DNA of 64,000 nt from Alistipes_A hominis (GTDB lineage Bacteria > Bacteroidota > Bacteroidia > Bacteroidales > Rikenellaceae), in the NCBI RefSeq assembly GCF_014288115.1, contig NZ_JACOOK010000003.1, positions 248,001 through 312,000 on the forward strand, written 5' to 3'. How positions within the stretch are numbered: the first letter of the stretch is position 1; each line of letters opens with the position of its first letter. The notes beneath the pieces are model-generated. The model did no database searches. It saw only the letters and a list, made by a program, of their open reading frames with translations, and was not told the origin of the DNA. A program made the translations under genes and the position numbers. Of the stretch, positions 28,631 to 36,093 are shown piece by piece.

Positions 28631-29545
28631 ATGATTCCGAAAGTATACGACCGATGGCTTGCGAGACAGTCCGTCGTTTCGTGGATTTACGTGTTCGTCG
28701 GCAGTGTCGTGCTGTCCGCCGGGTTCGTGTTGTTTATGAACCCGTACCGCATCGTGCCGGGAGGGGTGTACGGCGCCGGCATCGTGCTGCACTATCTGTT
28801 TCCGTCGGTGCAGGTCGGGACGTTCGGCCTGATGCTCGACATCCCGCTGCTGCTGGTCGGGATGAAGGTATTCGGGCGGGCGTTCGGGGCGAAAACGATT
28901 TTTTCCGCGCTGTTGATCCCCCTTTCGATGAACGCGATGACGTGGCTTTTCGGCGAGAGTCCCGAAACGCTGTTCGGCGGAGCCATGAATCTGTCGCAGG
29001 ACATGTTCCTGCCGTGTATCTTCGGCGGCGTGCTGATCGGCGCCGGAACCGGGCTGATCATCAAGTCGCACGCCACGTCGGGAGGCACCGACATCATCGC
29101 GAAGTTACTGACGCGCTACGCGCACATCCGCTTTTCGCGCGGAATACTGATCGTCGATTCGTGCGTCGTACTGTTCGGCATGATCGTTTTGGGCGACTGG
29201 CGCTTGCCGCTTTACTCGTTAGTCACTATCTTTGTCTCGTCGCGGGTCATCGACTATATCCTCGACGGCGCGAGCTACGACAAGCTGCTGTTCATCGTTT
29301 CCGACCGGCGCGAGCAGATCCGGGAATATATCCTCGAACGAATGGGACGCGGAGGCACTTACCTGAAGGCGTCGGGTTTGTACACCGCGCGGGATAAGGA
29401 GGTGATTTTCGTGGTGGTGAGCCGCGGCGAGGTGTCGATGGTGCGCAGTATGGTACACGAGATCGATCCGACGGCGTTCGTCGTGATTGTCGATGCCGAC
29501 GAAACTTATGGGGACGGTTTCAAGCCTTTCCCGCAAAAAGAGTAA
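28631..29545 (+). CDS. YitT family (DUF161/DUF2179) membrane protein
   Basis: 304 aa from ATG 28631, which has a Shine-Dalgarno-like AGGAGG at 28619-28624, 6 nt before it. This is unusual in Bacteroidota and decides the start. About five to six transmembrane helices in residues 20-200 (WIYVFVGSVVLSAGFVLFM; GGTDIIAKLLTRY). A C-terminal soluble DUF2179 domain (about 215-300: KLLFIVSDRREQIREYI, LKASGLYTARDKEVIFVVVSRGE) resembles a small-ligand or regulatory domain. Transport substrate unknown. 3 bp before miaB, so co-transcribed. Confidence 0.9.
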   Translation: MIPKVYDRWLARQSVVSWIYVFVGSVVLSAGFVLFMNPYRIVPGGVYGAGIVLHYLFPSVQVGTFGLMLDIPLLLVGMKVFGRAFGAKTIFSALLIPLSMNAMTWLFGESPETLFGGAMNLSQDMFLPCIFGGVLIGAGTGLIIKSHATSGGTDIIAKLLTRYAHIRFSRGILIVDSCVVLFGMIVLGDWRLPLYSLVTIFVSSRVIDYILDGASYDKLLFIVSDRREQIREYILERMGRGGTYLKASGLYTARDKEVIFVVVSRGEVSMVRSMVHEIDPTAFVVIVDADETYGDGFKPFPQKE

Positions 29546-29548
29546 ACG

Positions 29549-30919
29549 ATGGATTTCAATGCCGAAAATCTGAAAAAACTGCGGCCGTTGTCCGGCGATG
29601 GCAGTAAACTGTATATCGAAACCTACGGCTGTCAGATGAATGTCAGCGACAGCGAAGTGGTGCTGTCGATCCTGCAGCGCGACGGATACCGTTACACCGA
29701 GCGGATCGACGAAGCGGACGTGATCCTCGTGAATACCTGTTCGGTACGCGACAATGCCGAGCAGCGCGTCCTCGGCCGTTTGCGCGAGTTCAAGCCTTAT
29801 AAGCGGCGTAAGAAAGCGTTGCTCGTCGGCGTGATCGGCTGCATGGCCGAACGGATGAAAGAGCAGTTGATGGAGCGCGAACAGTTGGTCGATATCGTGG
29901 CCGGGCCGGACTCTTACCGCGATCTGCCTCGGCTGCTGCGGCAGGCCGGCGACGGCAGCCGTTCGGTCAACGTGCTGTTGTCGCAGGAGGAGACTTATGC
30001 CGAAATCGCCCCGGTGCGGCTCGATAAGAACGGCGTCAGCGCTTTTATTTCGATCATGCGCGGGTGCAACAACATGTGTTCGTACTGCGTGGTTCCCTAT
30101 ACGCGCGGAGCCGAACGCAGCCGCGATCCGCGGACGATTCTCCGCGAAGCCCGCGAGCTGTTCGACGCCGGTTACCGCGAGGTGACGCTGCTCGGGCAGA
30201 ACGTCAATTCGTACCGTTGGGAACAGGACGGGCATTCGACCGGCTTCGCCGCCCTGCTCGACGCCGTGGCCGGAATCGACCCGTTGCTGCGGGTGCGGTT
30301 TTCGACTTCGCATCCGAAAGATCTCAGCGACGAGGTGCTGCATGTGATGGCGCGGCGGGAGAACCTGTGCCGCGCGATCCACCTGCCGGCGCAGTCCGGC
30401 AGCACGCGGATGCTGGAGTTGATGAACCGAAAATACACCCGCGAGTGGTACCTCGGCCGGATCGCCGCGATCCGGCGTATCTTGCCCGACTGTGCGCTGT
30501 CGACCGATCTGATCGCCGGTTTCTGCACCGAGACCGATGCGGATCATCGCGACACGCTGTCGCTGATGCGGGAAGTCGGCTACGAATTTGCCTTCATGTT
30601 CAAATATTCCGAACGCCCGAATACCAAAGCGGCTCGTCATTTCGCCGACGACGTGCCCGACGAGGTGAAAACGGCCCGACTAACCGAAATCATCGATCTG
30701 CAGAACGAACTGTCGCTGCAAAGCAACCGCCGCGACGTGGGCCGCACGTTCGAAGTGCTGATCGAAGGCGTTTCGAAACGCAGCGACGACCGGCTGTTCG
30801 GCCGCACGTCGCAGAACAAAGTCGTCGTCTTCGATCGCGGCGACCGGCGGATCGGCGAATACGCGACCGTCCGGATCACCGATTGCAGTTCGGCCACGCT
30901 GATCGGCGAACTGCTTTAG
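29549..30919 (+). CDS. miaB: tRNA-2-methylthio-N6-dimethylallyladenosine synthase
   Basis: 456 aa radical SAM methylthiotransferase modifying A37 of tRNAs reading UNN codons. N-terminal UPF0004 domain with three cysteines (TYGCQMN, NTCSVRDNAEQR, VIGCMAER). Radical SAM CxxxCxxC in MRGCNNMCSYCVVPYTRG, then GQNVNSY, STSHPKD and HLPAQSGS. C-terminal TRAM domain (about 385-450: LQSNRRDVGRTFEVLIEG, GRTSQNKVVVFD). Follows the YitT-like gene closely. A bidirectional terminator lies 33 bp after the stop codon. Confidence 0.97.
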   Translation: MDFNAENLKKLRPLSGDGSKLYIETYGCQMNVSDSEVVLSILQRDGYRYTERIDEADVILVNTCSVRDNAEQRVLGRLREFKPYKRRKKALLVGVIGCMAERMKEQLMEREQLVDIVAGPDSYRDLPRLLRQAGDGSRSVNVLLSQEETYAEIAPVRLDKNGVSAFISIMRGCNNMCSYCVVPYTRGAERSRDPRTILREARELFDAGYREVTLLGQNVNSYRWEQDGHSTGFAALLDAVAGIDPLLRVRFSTSHPKDLSDEVLHVMARRENLCRAIHLPAQSGSTRMLELMNRKYTREWYLGRIAAIRRILPDCALSTDLIAGFCTETDADHRDTLSLMREVGYEFAFMFKYSERPNTKAARHFADDVPDEVKTARLTEIIDLQNELSLQSNRRDVGRTFEVLIEGVSKRSDDRLFGRTSQNKVVVFDRGDRRIGEYATVRITDCSSATLIGELL

Positions 30920-30952
30920 CTCTTTTCGAAAGTCCCGAAACTGAAAAAACAG

Positions 30953-30989
30953 ACCGGCGGAAAGCATGTCCCTGTCCTCCGGTTTTTTT
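30953..30989 (+). terminator. Bidirectional terminator between miaB and the paralogue array
   Basis: ACCGGcGGA pairs with TCCtCCGGT, with T7 on the plus strand and T6 beyond the other arm on the minus strand. It can end both miaB and the convergent last array gene. Confidence 0.7.
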
Positions 30990-31004
30990 AGTCTGCTTTT
31001 ATAT

Positions 31005-31556
31005 CTAAAAAAGCGGTCGGTTGATGGTTGTTGGTGCCACCTGGATCAGTCTGAGTTCTGTTCCTCCGCTACCGTTCACCGGGTCGCTCCAGTCGATCAG
31101 GTAAATCTGTTTTCCGGTTGCTTTGAGCGAATCTACCCAGGCCCATGATTCTTCTTTCGTTTTGAAGGATGCCAATTTGTTTTCCAGCGTGATCGGGTTG
31201 AACGTATTGATAAACCGCAGCATGGTTCGGGATCCCGTGACGATTTCCATCTGATCTTTTGCGGGGTCTACCGGGCGGGTTTTGCTGAGTTCCGCCGGAT
31301 TGAAACTGCAATGGAAAAAGAGTATGTAAATGTTTTTTTGTTTCGATTTCATTTCGAAACTGATCGGCCGATGCGCGAATAACGGGTCATTGTCGTTTTC
31401 AGCATCTTCGAATCTTTCGATGCCTTCCCGGGTGTCTTGTGTAGATGCGGAACAGTATAAATAAATCGCATCGCCTTTGACACGGGATTGGGGTTCGACA
31501 CCGAGTGCCGTGAATGCCGCCGTGCAAACGAATGCAAGTAACAACCATGTTTTCAT
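31005..31556 (-). CDS. Array paralogue 1: small exported protein of unknown family
   Basis: 183 aa. Signal peptide (MKTWLLLAFVCTAAFTALG) then a mature start VEPQSRVKGDAIYLYCSAS. Core shared by all six copies: DNDPL(F/Y)xHRPI, PAKDQMEI, the ITLE(N/D)KLASF(K/R)T(K/N)EE block, TGKxIYxxDW, and the C-terminal NRPxY/F ending (here NRPLF). This copy belongs to the C-S-F subtype (NIYILFFHCSFNPAELSKTRPVDP), like copy 3. One Cys in YLYC and one in HCSF could form a disulfide. No catalytic motif, lipobox or membrane anchor is visible. Last gene of the array in the transcription direction; convergent with miaB. No family recognised. Confidence 0.85.
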   Translation of the reverse strand: MKTWLLLAFVCTAAFTALGVEPQSRVKGDAIYLYCSASTQDTREGIERFEDAENDNDPLFAHRPISFEMKSKQKNIYILFFHCSFNPAELSKTRPVDPAKDQMEIVTGSRTMLRFINTFNPITLENKLASFKTKEESWAWVDSLKATGKQIYLIDWSDPVNGSGGTELRLIQVAPTTINRPLF

Positions 31557-31576
31557 AATTCGGCAGGCTCGTTTTT

Positions 31577-31623
31577 GTAAATATAATGAAAATCGGCAGA
31601 AAGGTGCGATTCTTTCTGCCGAT
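31577..31623 (-). repeat. Array intergenic element (hairpin plus promoter-like box), copy between paralogues 2 and 1
   Basis: Perfect 12-bp stem ATCGGCAGAAAG / CTTTCTGCCGAT (31592-31623) after the stop codon of copy 2, then TATATTTAC (31577-31585) 21 nt before the ATG of copy 1. It probably ends one transcript and starts the next. Almost identical to the copy at 32859-32905. Confidence 0.7.
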
Positions 31624-31647
31624 AGTTATCATTTAGTATTTAATTTG

Positions 31648-32196
31648 TTAGTAAGACGGACGGTTGGTAAGGGTAGGCCTTACCTGAATCAGTTTGAGTT
31701 CGGTGCCTCCGCTACCGTTCACCGGGTCGCTCCAGTCGATCAGGTAAATCTGTTTCCCTGTCATTCTAAGCGAGTCCACCCAGGCCCATGATTCTTCTTT
31801 CGTTTTGAAGGAAGCCAGTTTGTTTTCCAGTGTGATCGGATTGAACGTATTGATAAACCGCAGCATGGTTCGGGGTCCCGTGACGATTTCCATTTGGTCT
31901 TTCGCCGGGATTACCGGGCGGGTTTTGCTGAGTTCCACCGGATTGTAGTTGAAAAAAGCAAAATCAATATAAATATCTTTAGTTTTTGAAACCATCTGAA
32001 AAAAGATAGGTCGATGTACATAAAGCGGGTCATTGTCGTTTGCCGGATTTTCTCCTCTTTCGACGCCTTCGTCGGGATCGGTGCGTGAAGTACAATAGAA
32101 ATAGATCGCATCGCCTTTAACACGAGGTTGCGGTTCTGCGGCGGGTGCCGTGAACGTCATAGAGCAGAAAAATGCGAATAATAATAAAGTTCTCAT
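31648..32196 (-). CDS. Array paralogue 2: small exported protein of unknown family
   Basis: 182 aa from ATG 32196 (MRTLLLFAFFCSMTFTAPA signal peptide); the alternative start five codons earlier puts MILTI before the basic n-region. Mature start AEPQPRVKGDAIYFYCTSR. N-Y-N subtype (TDPDEGVERGENP; FAFFNYNPVELSKTRPVIP), matching copy 4. The region from PAKDQMEIVTG to NGSGGTEL is nearly identical to copy 1 although the N-terminal half differs, which suggests gene conversion. Ends NRPSY. Confidence 0.85.
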   Translation of the reverse strand: MRTLLLFAFFCSMTFTAPAAEPQPRVKGDAIYFYCTSRTDPDEGVERGENPANDNDPLYVHRPIFFQMVSKTKDIYIDFAFFNYNPVELSKTRPVIPAKDQMEIVTGPRTMLRFINTFNPITLENKLASFKTKEESWAWVDSLRMTGKQIYLIDWSDPVNGSGGTELKLIQVRPTLTNRPSY

Positions 32197-32216
32197 AATC
32201 GTGAGAATCACCGTAG

Positions 32217-32262
32217 GTAAATATAACGAAACCGGCGGAAAGATGCAACTCCTTCCGCCGGT
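32217..32262 (-). repeat. Array intergenic element between paralogues 3 and 2
   Basis: Stem ACCGGCGGAA / TTCCGCCGGT (32231-32262) followed on the minus strand by TTTCGTTATATTTAC, the promoter-like stretch preceding copy 2. Confidence 0.65.
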
Positions 32263-32286
32263 AATTTTCAGTTAATTTGCCGTTTG

Positions 32287-32838
32287 TCAGTAAAGCGGGC
32301 GGTTGGTAATTCCGGGTATTATCTGGATTAGTCTGAGCTCTGTTCCTCCGTTGCCATTCATTGGATCGTTCCAGTCGATCAGGTAGATCTGTTTACCGGT
32401 TGCTTTGAGCGAGTCTACCCAAGCCCATGCTTCTTCGTTTGTTTTAAATGAAGCCAGTTTGTCTTCCAGAGTGATCGGATTGAACGTGTTGATAAATCGT
32501 AGCATAGTCCGGGGACCTATGATGATTTCCATTTGGTCTTTCGCGGGGTCTACCGGGCGGGTTTTGCTGAGTTCCGCCGGATTAAAGCTGCAATGGATGA
32601 AAAGTATATAAATGTTTTTTTGTTTCGATCTCATTTCGAAAGTTATCGGCCGATGTGCGAATAACGGATCGTTATCGTCTTTTGGATCCTCATATCTTTC
32701 GATGCCTTCCTGAGTATTTTGTGTAGATGCGGAACAGTATAAATAAATCGCATCGCCTTTGACACGGGGTTGGGGTTCGACACCGAGTGCCGTGAATGCC
32801 GCTGAGCAAACGAATACAAATAGCAACCATGTTTTCAT
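32287..32838 (-). CDS. Array paralogue 3: small exported protein of unknown family
   Basis: 183 aa, signal peptide MKTWLLFVFVCSAAFTALG, lying exactly 1282 bp from copy 1 and very similar to it along its whole length (SASTQNTQEGIERYEDP; NIYILFIHCSFNPAELSKTRPVDP). Differences cluster in the middle (DPKDDNDPLF) and at the C-terminus (NDPMNGNGG; IIPGITNRPLY). Same subtype as copy 1. It reads as a functional, non-truncated copy. Confidence 0.85.
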   Translation of the reverse strand: MKTWLLFVFVCSAAFTALGVEPQPRVKGDAIYLYCSASTQNTQEGIERYEDPKDDNDPLFAHRPITFEMRSKQKNIYILFIHCSFNPAELSKTRPVDPAKDQMEIIIGPRTMLRFINTFNPITLEDKLASFKTNEEAWAWVDSLKATGKQIYLIDWNDPMNGNGGTELRLIQIIPGITNRPLY

Positions 32839-32858
32839 AATTCGACAGGCTCGTTTTT

Positions 32859-32905
32859 GTAAATATAATGAAAATCGGCAGAAAGGTGCGATTCTTTCTG
32901 CCGAT
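32859..32905 (-). repeat. Array intergenic element between paralogues 4 and 3
   Basis: Same 12-bp stem as 31592-31623, offset by exactly 1282 bp (32874-32905), with the same promoter-like TATATTTAC before copy 3. Confidence 0.7.
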
Positions 32906-32929
32906 AGTTATCATTTAGTATTTAATTTG

Positions 32930-33478
32930 TTAGTAAGACGGACGGTTGGTAAGGGTAGGCCTTACCTGGATCAGTCTGAGTTCTGTTCCTCCGCTACCAT
33001 TTATCGGATCATTCCAATCGATCAGGTAAATCTGTTTACCGGTTGCTTTGAGCGAGTCTACCCAGGCCCATGATTCTTCTTTCGTTTTGAAGGATGCCAA
33101 TTTGTTTTCCAGCGTGATCGGGTTGAACGTATTGATAAACCGCAGCATGGTTCGGGGTCCCGTGACGATTTCCATTTGGTCTTTCACCGGGATTACCGGG
33201 CGGGTTTTGCTTAATTCGGTCGGATTGTAGTTGTAAAAAGCAAAATGGATAAAAATATCTTTGGCTTTCGAAACCATCCGAAATAAAATAGGTCGATGTA
33301 CATAAAGCGGATTATTGTCGTTTGCCGGATTTTCGCTTCTTTCGACGCCTTCGTCGGGATCGGTGCGTGAAGTACAATAGAAATAGATCGCATCGCCCTT
33401 GACACGCGGTTGGGGTTCGGCGCCGAATACCGTCAGTGCGGCCGGACAAATAAGTGCGAATAATAACAGAAGTTTCAT
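32930..33478 (-). CDS. Array paralogue 4: small exported protein of unknown family
   Basis: 182 aa from ATG 33478 (MKLLLLFALICPAALTVFG signal peptide); the frame extends 12 codons upstream into the intergenic promoter-like sequence, so that start is rejected. N-Y-N subtype, sister of copy 2 at a 1282-bp offset (TDPDEGVERSENP; FAFYNYNPTELSKTRPVIP). The C-terminal half matches copies 1-3 almost residue for residue (FINTFNPITLENKLASFKT). Ends NRPSY. Confidence 0.85.
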   Translation of the reverse strand: MKLLLLFALICPAALTVFGAEPQPRVKGDAIYFYCTSRTDPDEGVERSENPANDNNPLYVHRPILFRMVSKAKDIFIHFAFYNYNPTELSKTRPVIPVKDQMEIVTGPRTMLRFINTFNPITLENKLASFKTKEESWAWVDSLKATGKQIYLIDWNDPINGSGGTELRLIQVRPTLTNRPSY

Positions 33479-33480
33479 AT

Positions 33481-33528
33481 AGGTAAATTTAATGAAACCG
33501 GCGGAAATGTACAACTCTTTCCGCCGGT
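33481..33528 (-). repeat. Array intergenic element between paralogues 5 and 4
   Basis: Stem ACCGGCGGAAA / TTTCCGCCGGT (33497-33528), then TTCATTAAATTTACC before copy 4; a shorter version lacking 16 nt present before copy 2. Confidence 0.65.
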
Positions 33529-33552
33529 AATTTTCAGTTAATTTACCGTTTG

Positions 33553-34101
33553 TCAGTAAAGGGGCCGATTGGTAGCGGTTGGTATTACTTGGATCAGTTT
33601 GATCTGTCCGTTACCGTTTTGATTAAAAGAGTCGTTCCAGTCCAATATGTAAATTCTTTTGCCGGTGGCCTTGACCGAATCCACCCATGTCCATGCCTCT
33701 TCTTTCGTACGGAACGAGGCCAGTTTGTCTTCCAAGGTAATGGGTTTTAGTTCATAGATAAATTTCAGCATACCACGCGACGTAATCATAATTTCCAATT
33801 GATCTTTTGCCGGATTCACCGAACGAATTTTGGCCAATTCCGTCGGATTGTAATTATAATGATCGAAGCAAACGTAAATGTCTTTCGATTTTGAGTACAT
33901 CGTAAAAAAGATAGGGCGGTGTACATAAAGAGGATCGTTATCATCTTCAAAATCTTCATCTCTTCGAATTCCGTCGTTTGTTTCGGCTACGGCCGAACAG
34001 AAAAAGTATATGTCCTGCATTCCCGGACGGGGTTGAGACCGGGCGCCGGGCATTTGGAGAGTCGCTATGCAAAGCAAGGCGGATAACAGCAAAGTTTTCA
34101 T
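33553..34101 (-). CDS. Array paralogue 5: small exported protein of unknown family
   Basis: 182 aa, signal peptide (MKTLLLSALLCIATLQMPG), mature start ARSQPRPGMQDIYFFC. More divergent than copies 1-4 and closest to copy 6: MITSRGMLKFIYELKPITLEDKLASFR replaces TGPRTMLRFINTFNP, and DWNDSFNQNGNGQIKLIQV replaces the GSGGTEL segment. Keeps the family frame DNDPLYVHRPIFF, PAKDQLEI, TGKRIYILDW and NRPLY. Function unknown. Confidence 0.85.
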   Translation of the reverse strand: MKTLLLSALLCIATLQMPGARSQPRPGMQDIYFFCSAVAETNDGIRRDEDFEDDNDPLYVHRPIFFTMYSKSKDIYVCFDHYNYNPTELAKIRSVNPAKDQLEIMITSRGMLKFIYELKPITLEDKLASFRTKEEAWTWVDSVKATGKRIYILDWNDSFNQNGNGQIKLIQVIPTATNRPLY

Positions 34102-34117
34102 ATCGTTAAGGGATGTG

Positions 34118-34173
34118 TTATTTGTAAATGAATATAATGAAACCGGCGGAAAGATGCAACTCCTTCCGCCGGT
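34118..34173 (-). repeat. Array intergenic element between paralogues 6 and 5
   Basis: Stem ACCGGCGGA / (T)TCCGCCGGT (34142-34173), then TTTCATTATATTCATTTAC upstream of copy 5. Confidence 0.65.
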
Positions 34174-34197
34174 AATTTTCAGTTAATTTGCCGTTTG

Positions 34198-34746
34198 TCA
34201 GTAAAGCGGGCGGTTAGTCGCACCCGGCATCACCTGGATCAGCTTGATCTGCCCGTTACCGTTTTGATTAAATGAGTCGTTCCAGTCCAAAATATAGATT
34301 CTTTTTCCGGTGGTCTTGAGCGAATCCATCCATGTCCATACCTCTTCTTTCGTGCGGAACGAGGCCAGTTTGTCTTCCAAGGTAATGGGTTTTAGTTCAT
34401 AAATAAATTTCAACATACCACGCGACGTAATCATAATCTCCATTTGGTCTTTCGCCGGTTCGACCGTACGTATTTTACTCAACTGCGTCGGATTATAATT
34501 GTAATGATCGAAACAAGCGTAAATGTTTTTCGCTTTGGAAAGCATGATAAAATGAATTGGTCGATGTTCATACAACGGATCATTGTCATTATCCGGATTT
34601 TCCACTCTTAGGATCCCTTCCTTCGCATCGGTCACGCTTGAACAAAAAAGATACAAATCCTGAGATCCTGCGCGGAGTTGAGGTTGGGCATCGAGGGTTT
34701 GGAAGAATGGCAGACAAATAATAATTAAAATAAATAGCTGTTTCAT
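34198..34746 (-). CDS. Array paralogue 6: small exported protein of unknown family
   Basis: 182 aa, signal peptide (MKQLFILIIICLPFFQTLDA), mature start QPQLRAGSQDLYLFC. Sister of copy 5 (FDHYNYNPTQLSKIRTVEP; SRGMLKFIYELKPITLEDK). First gene of the array in the transcription direction and divergent from the thioredoxin-like lipoprotein gene across 167 bp of AT-rich DNA that may hold shared regulatory sites. The most diverged copy at the N-terminus, so it and copy 5 may represent the older form of the family. Confidence 0.85.
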   Translation of the reverse strand: MKQLFILIIICLPFFQTLDAQPQLRAGSQDLYLFCSSVTDAKEGILRVENPDNDNDPLYEHRPIHFIMLSKAKNIYACFDHYNYNPTQLSKIRTVEPAKDQMEIMITSRGMLKFIYELKPITLEDKLASFRTKEEVWTWMDSLKTTGKRIYILDWNDSFNQNGNGQIKLIQVMPGATNRPLY

Positions 34747-34913
34747 GATGACGGCAATTATGTCAGTAAGTATAAATAATATTTATTTCAAGAAAAAGTA
34801 TTTGATTGTGTTTTTTTTGTGCGGTTAAAATGGTCATTCGACCGGGTTATCGTCGAATTTGCTTGTTTACTGTTTTTTTGTTATTTTTAAAGTGTTGTTT
34901 TATACGTTGGAGT

Positions 34914-36017
34914 ATGTCGAAAAAACTTTTTTTTGTAATTGTTACGGTTGTATGCACAGCATGTTTTTCGCGCGGAAATTACACCGTGACCGGAACGGTC
35001 GATTCTTCTTATGATGGGAAGACGATTTATTTGGAAAGTCTTGGAGATACGCGTGAGCGTATTATCGACAGTACGGTAGTCGCCGACGGTAAATTTGAAT
35101 TCAGAGGAAGGATAACAGGCGATTCGTGCTGTATAATTCGTTTAGAGTACGATGAGATCGCTTTTGTGCTCGAAGCGGCCGACATACAAATTGGTATCGG
35201 GGATGAACAATGTGCCAGGACGGATAAGAATGCGGTTTTGTACGAATATGCTAAGCAAGCGAGGTGTCTTGGTCGACAAATATTTGATAGCCATACGATT
35301 GTGATGAATACGAAAGACGCCGCTGTCCGGCAATTCCGGAAGGATAGCCTTTGGACACACTGGAAGACGCAGTGGAAAGAATTGGCCGGTCCGATTGTAA
35401 GCCGGAACGACAATGCCCTGGGGGCTTTCGTATGCCGGGATTGGATGAGTTGGATGGGTGTGTATCAGATGGCCTGGATTTCCGGAGAACCTTTCCGTCC
35501 GTTCGAGGATTTTGACACGATTTACGCTATGGCCGGAAAACGTATCCGCAGTTTTCGTTTTATGGAGCGGGAGCGTCGGCGGGTCGATGTTTGCCGCCGG
35601 ACGGCGGAAGGAATGCCGTTCGTCGATTTTCCTGTCGGAAAAGAAGGAGCCGATTCGGGGTCGGTTCGGCTGGCGGATTATATCGGTTGCGGAAAATACG
35701 TACTGGTCGATTTCTGGAACAGCTATTCTGATACGTCCTATATTGCAGACTTACGCGACATCTGGAAAAATAGCCGGGGAGATCGTTTCGAAATACTGGG
35801 AGTGGTTGTGAGAAGACCGCGGTCGATGGCTTTGACCGCCTTTGAAAAGTTACAAAGACCCTGGCCGCAGGTATTTGATGATAAAAATCTGACGTCGGAA
35901 TCTTACGGATCCGGGGCAGGACTCCGTATATTATTTGACCCCGACGGAAAAATCATAGCCAGAGGGATTCATCGCGATAGTCTGAAAACGAAAATAGCCG
36001 AAATTTTGGGTGAATGA
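34914..36017 (+). CDS. Thioredoxin-like (DUF4369) lipoprotein lacking the catalytic cysteines
   Basis: 367 aa from ATG 34914 (MSKKLFFVIVTVVCTAC, lipobox CTAC); the frame to 34806 adds a second hydrophobic stretch that looks non-coding. DUF4369 domain at about 22-120 (YTVTGTVDSSYDGKTIYLES; VVADGKFEFRG). C-terminal AhpC/TSA-ResA-like fold at about 235-365 (YVLVDFW, FEILGVVV, WPQVFDD, LRILFDPDGKIIARGI). The usual WCxxC after DFW is Tyr-Ser-Asp-Thr-Ser here: both Cys positions are Ser (S272 and S275), so it cannot do thiol chemistry at this site. Divergent from the paralogue array. AT-richer than its flanks. Confidence 0.88.
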   Translation: MSKKLFFVIVTVVCTACFSRGNYTVTGTVDSSYDGKTIYLESLGDTRERIIDSTVVADGKFEFRGRITGDSCCIIRLEYDEIAFVLEAADIQIGIGDEQCARTDKNAVLYEYAKQARCLGRQIFDSHTIVMNTKDAAVRQFRKDSLWTHWKTQWKELAGPIVSRNDNALGAFVCRDWMSWMGVYQMAWISGEPFRPFEDFDTIYAMAGKRIRSFRFMERERRRVDVCRRTAEGMPFVDFPVGKEGADSGSVRLADYIGCGKYVLVDFWNSYSDTSYIADLRDIWKNSRGDRFEILGVVVRRPRSMALTAFEKLQRPWPQVFDDKNLTSESYGSGAGLRILFDPDGKIIARGIHRDSLKTKIAEILGE

Positions 36018-36040
36018 AGCGGTATCCGGTTTCTAATGAA

Positions 36041-36076
36041 AACGGTCTGGATTTTTTGAAATCCAGACCGTTTTTT
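36041..36076. terminator. Bidirectional terminator
   Basis: 14-bp stem (AACGGTCTGGATTT / AAATCCAGACCGTT) with TTTTTT on the plus strand and TTTT on the minus, between two convergent genes. Confidence 0.85.
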
Positions 36077-36093
36077 AGTTGTAAAATTCCGAT

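Larger units (their letters stand above)
31005..33478 (-). repeat. Tandem duplication of a two-gene unit, period 1282 bp
   Basis: Copies 1+2 and 3+4, with their intergenic elements, correspond at a constant offset of 1282 bp (31005/32287, 31592/32874, 31648/32930, 32196/33478). Intergenic segments 31557-31647 and 32839-32929 are nearly identical, so the duplication is recent relative to the split from copies 5 and 6. Confidence 0.8.

Noticed and set aside
30953..36076. CRISPR array or integron in the repeated 31-34.7 kb region
   Set aside because: Repeats are full genes with hairpins, spaced 0.6-1.3 kb; no short regular repeats, cas genes, attC sites or integrase.
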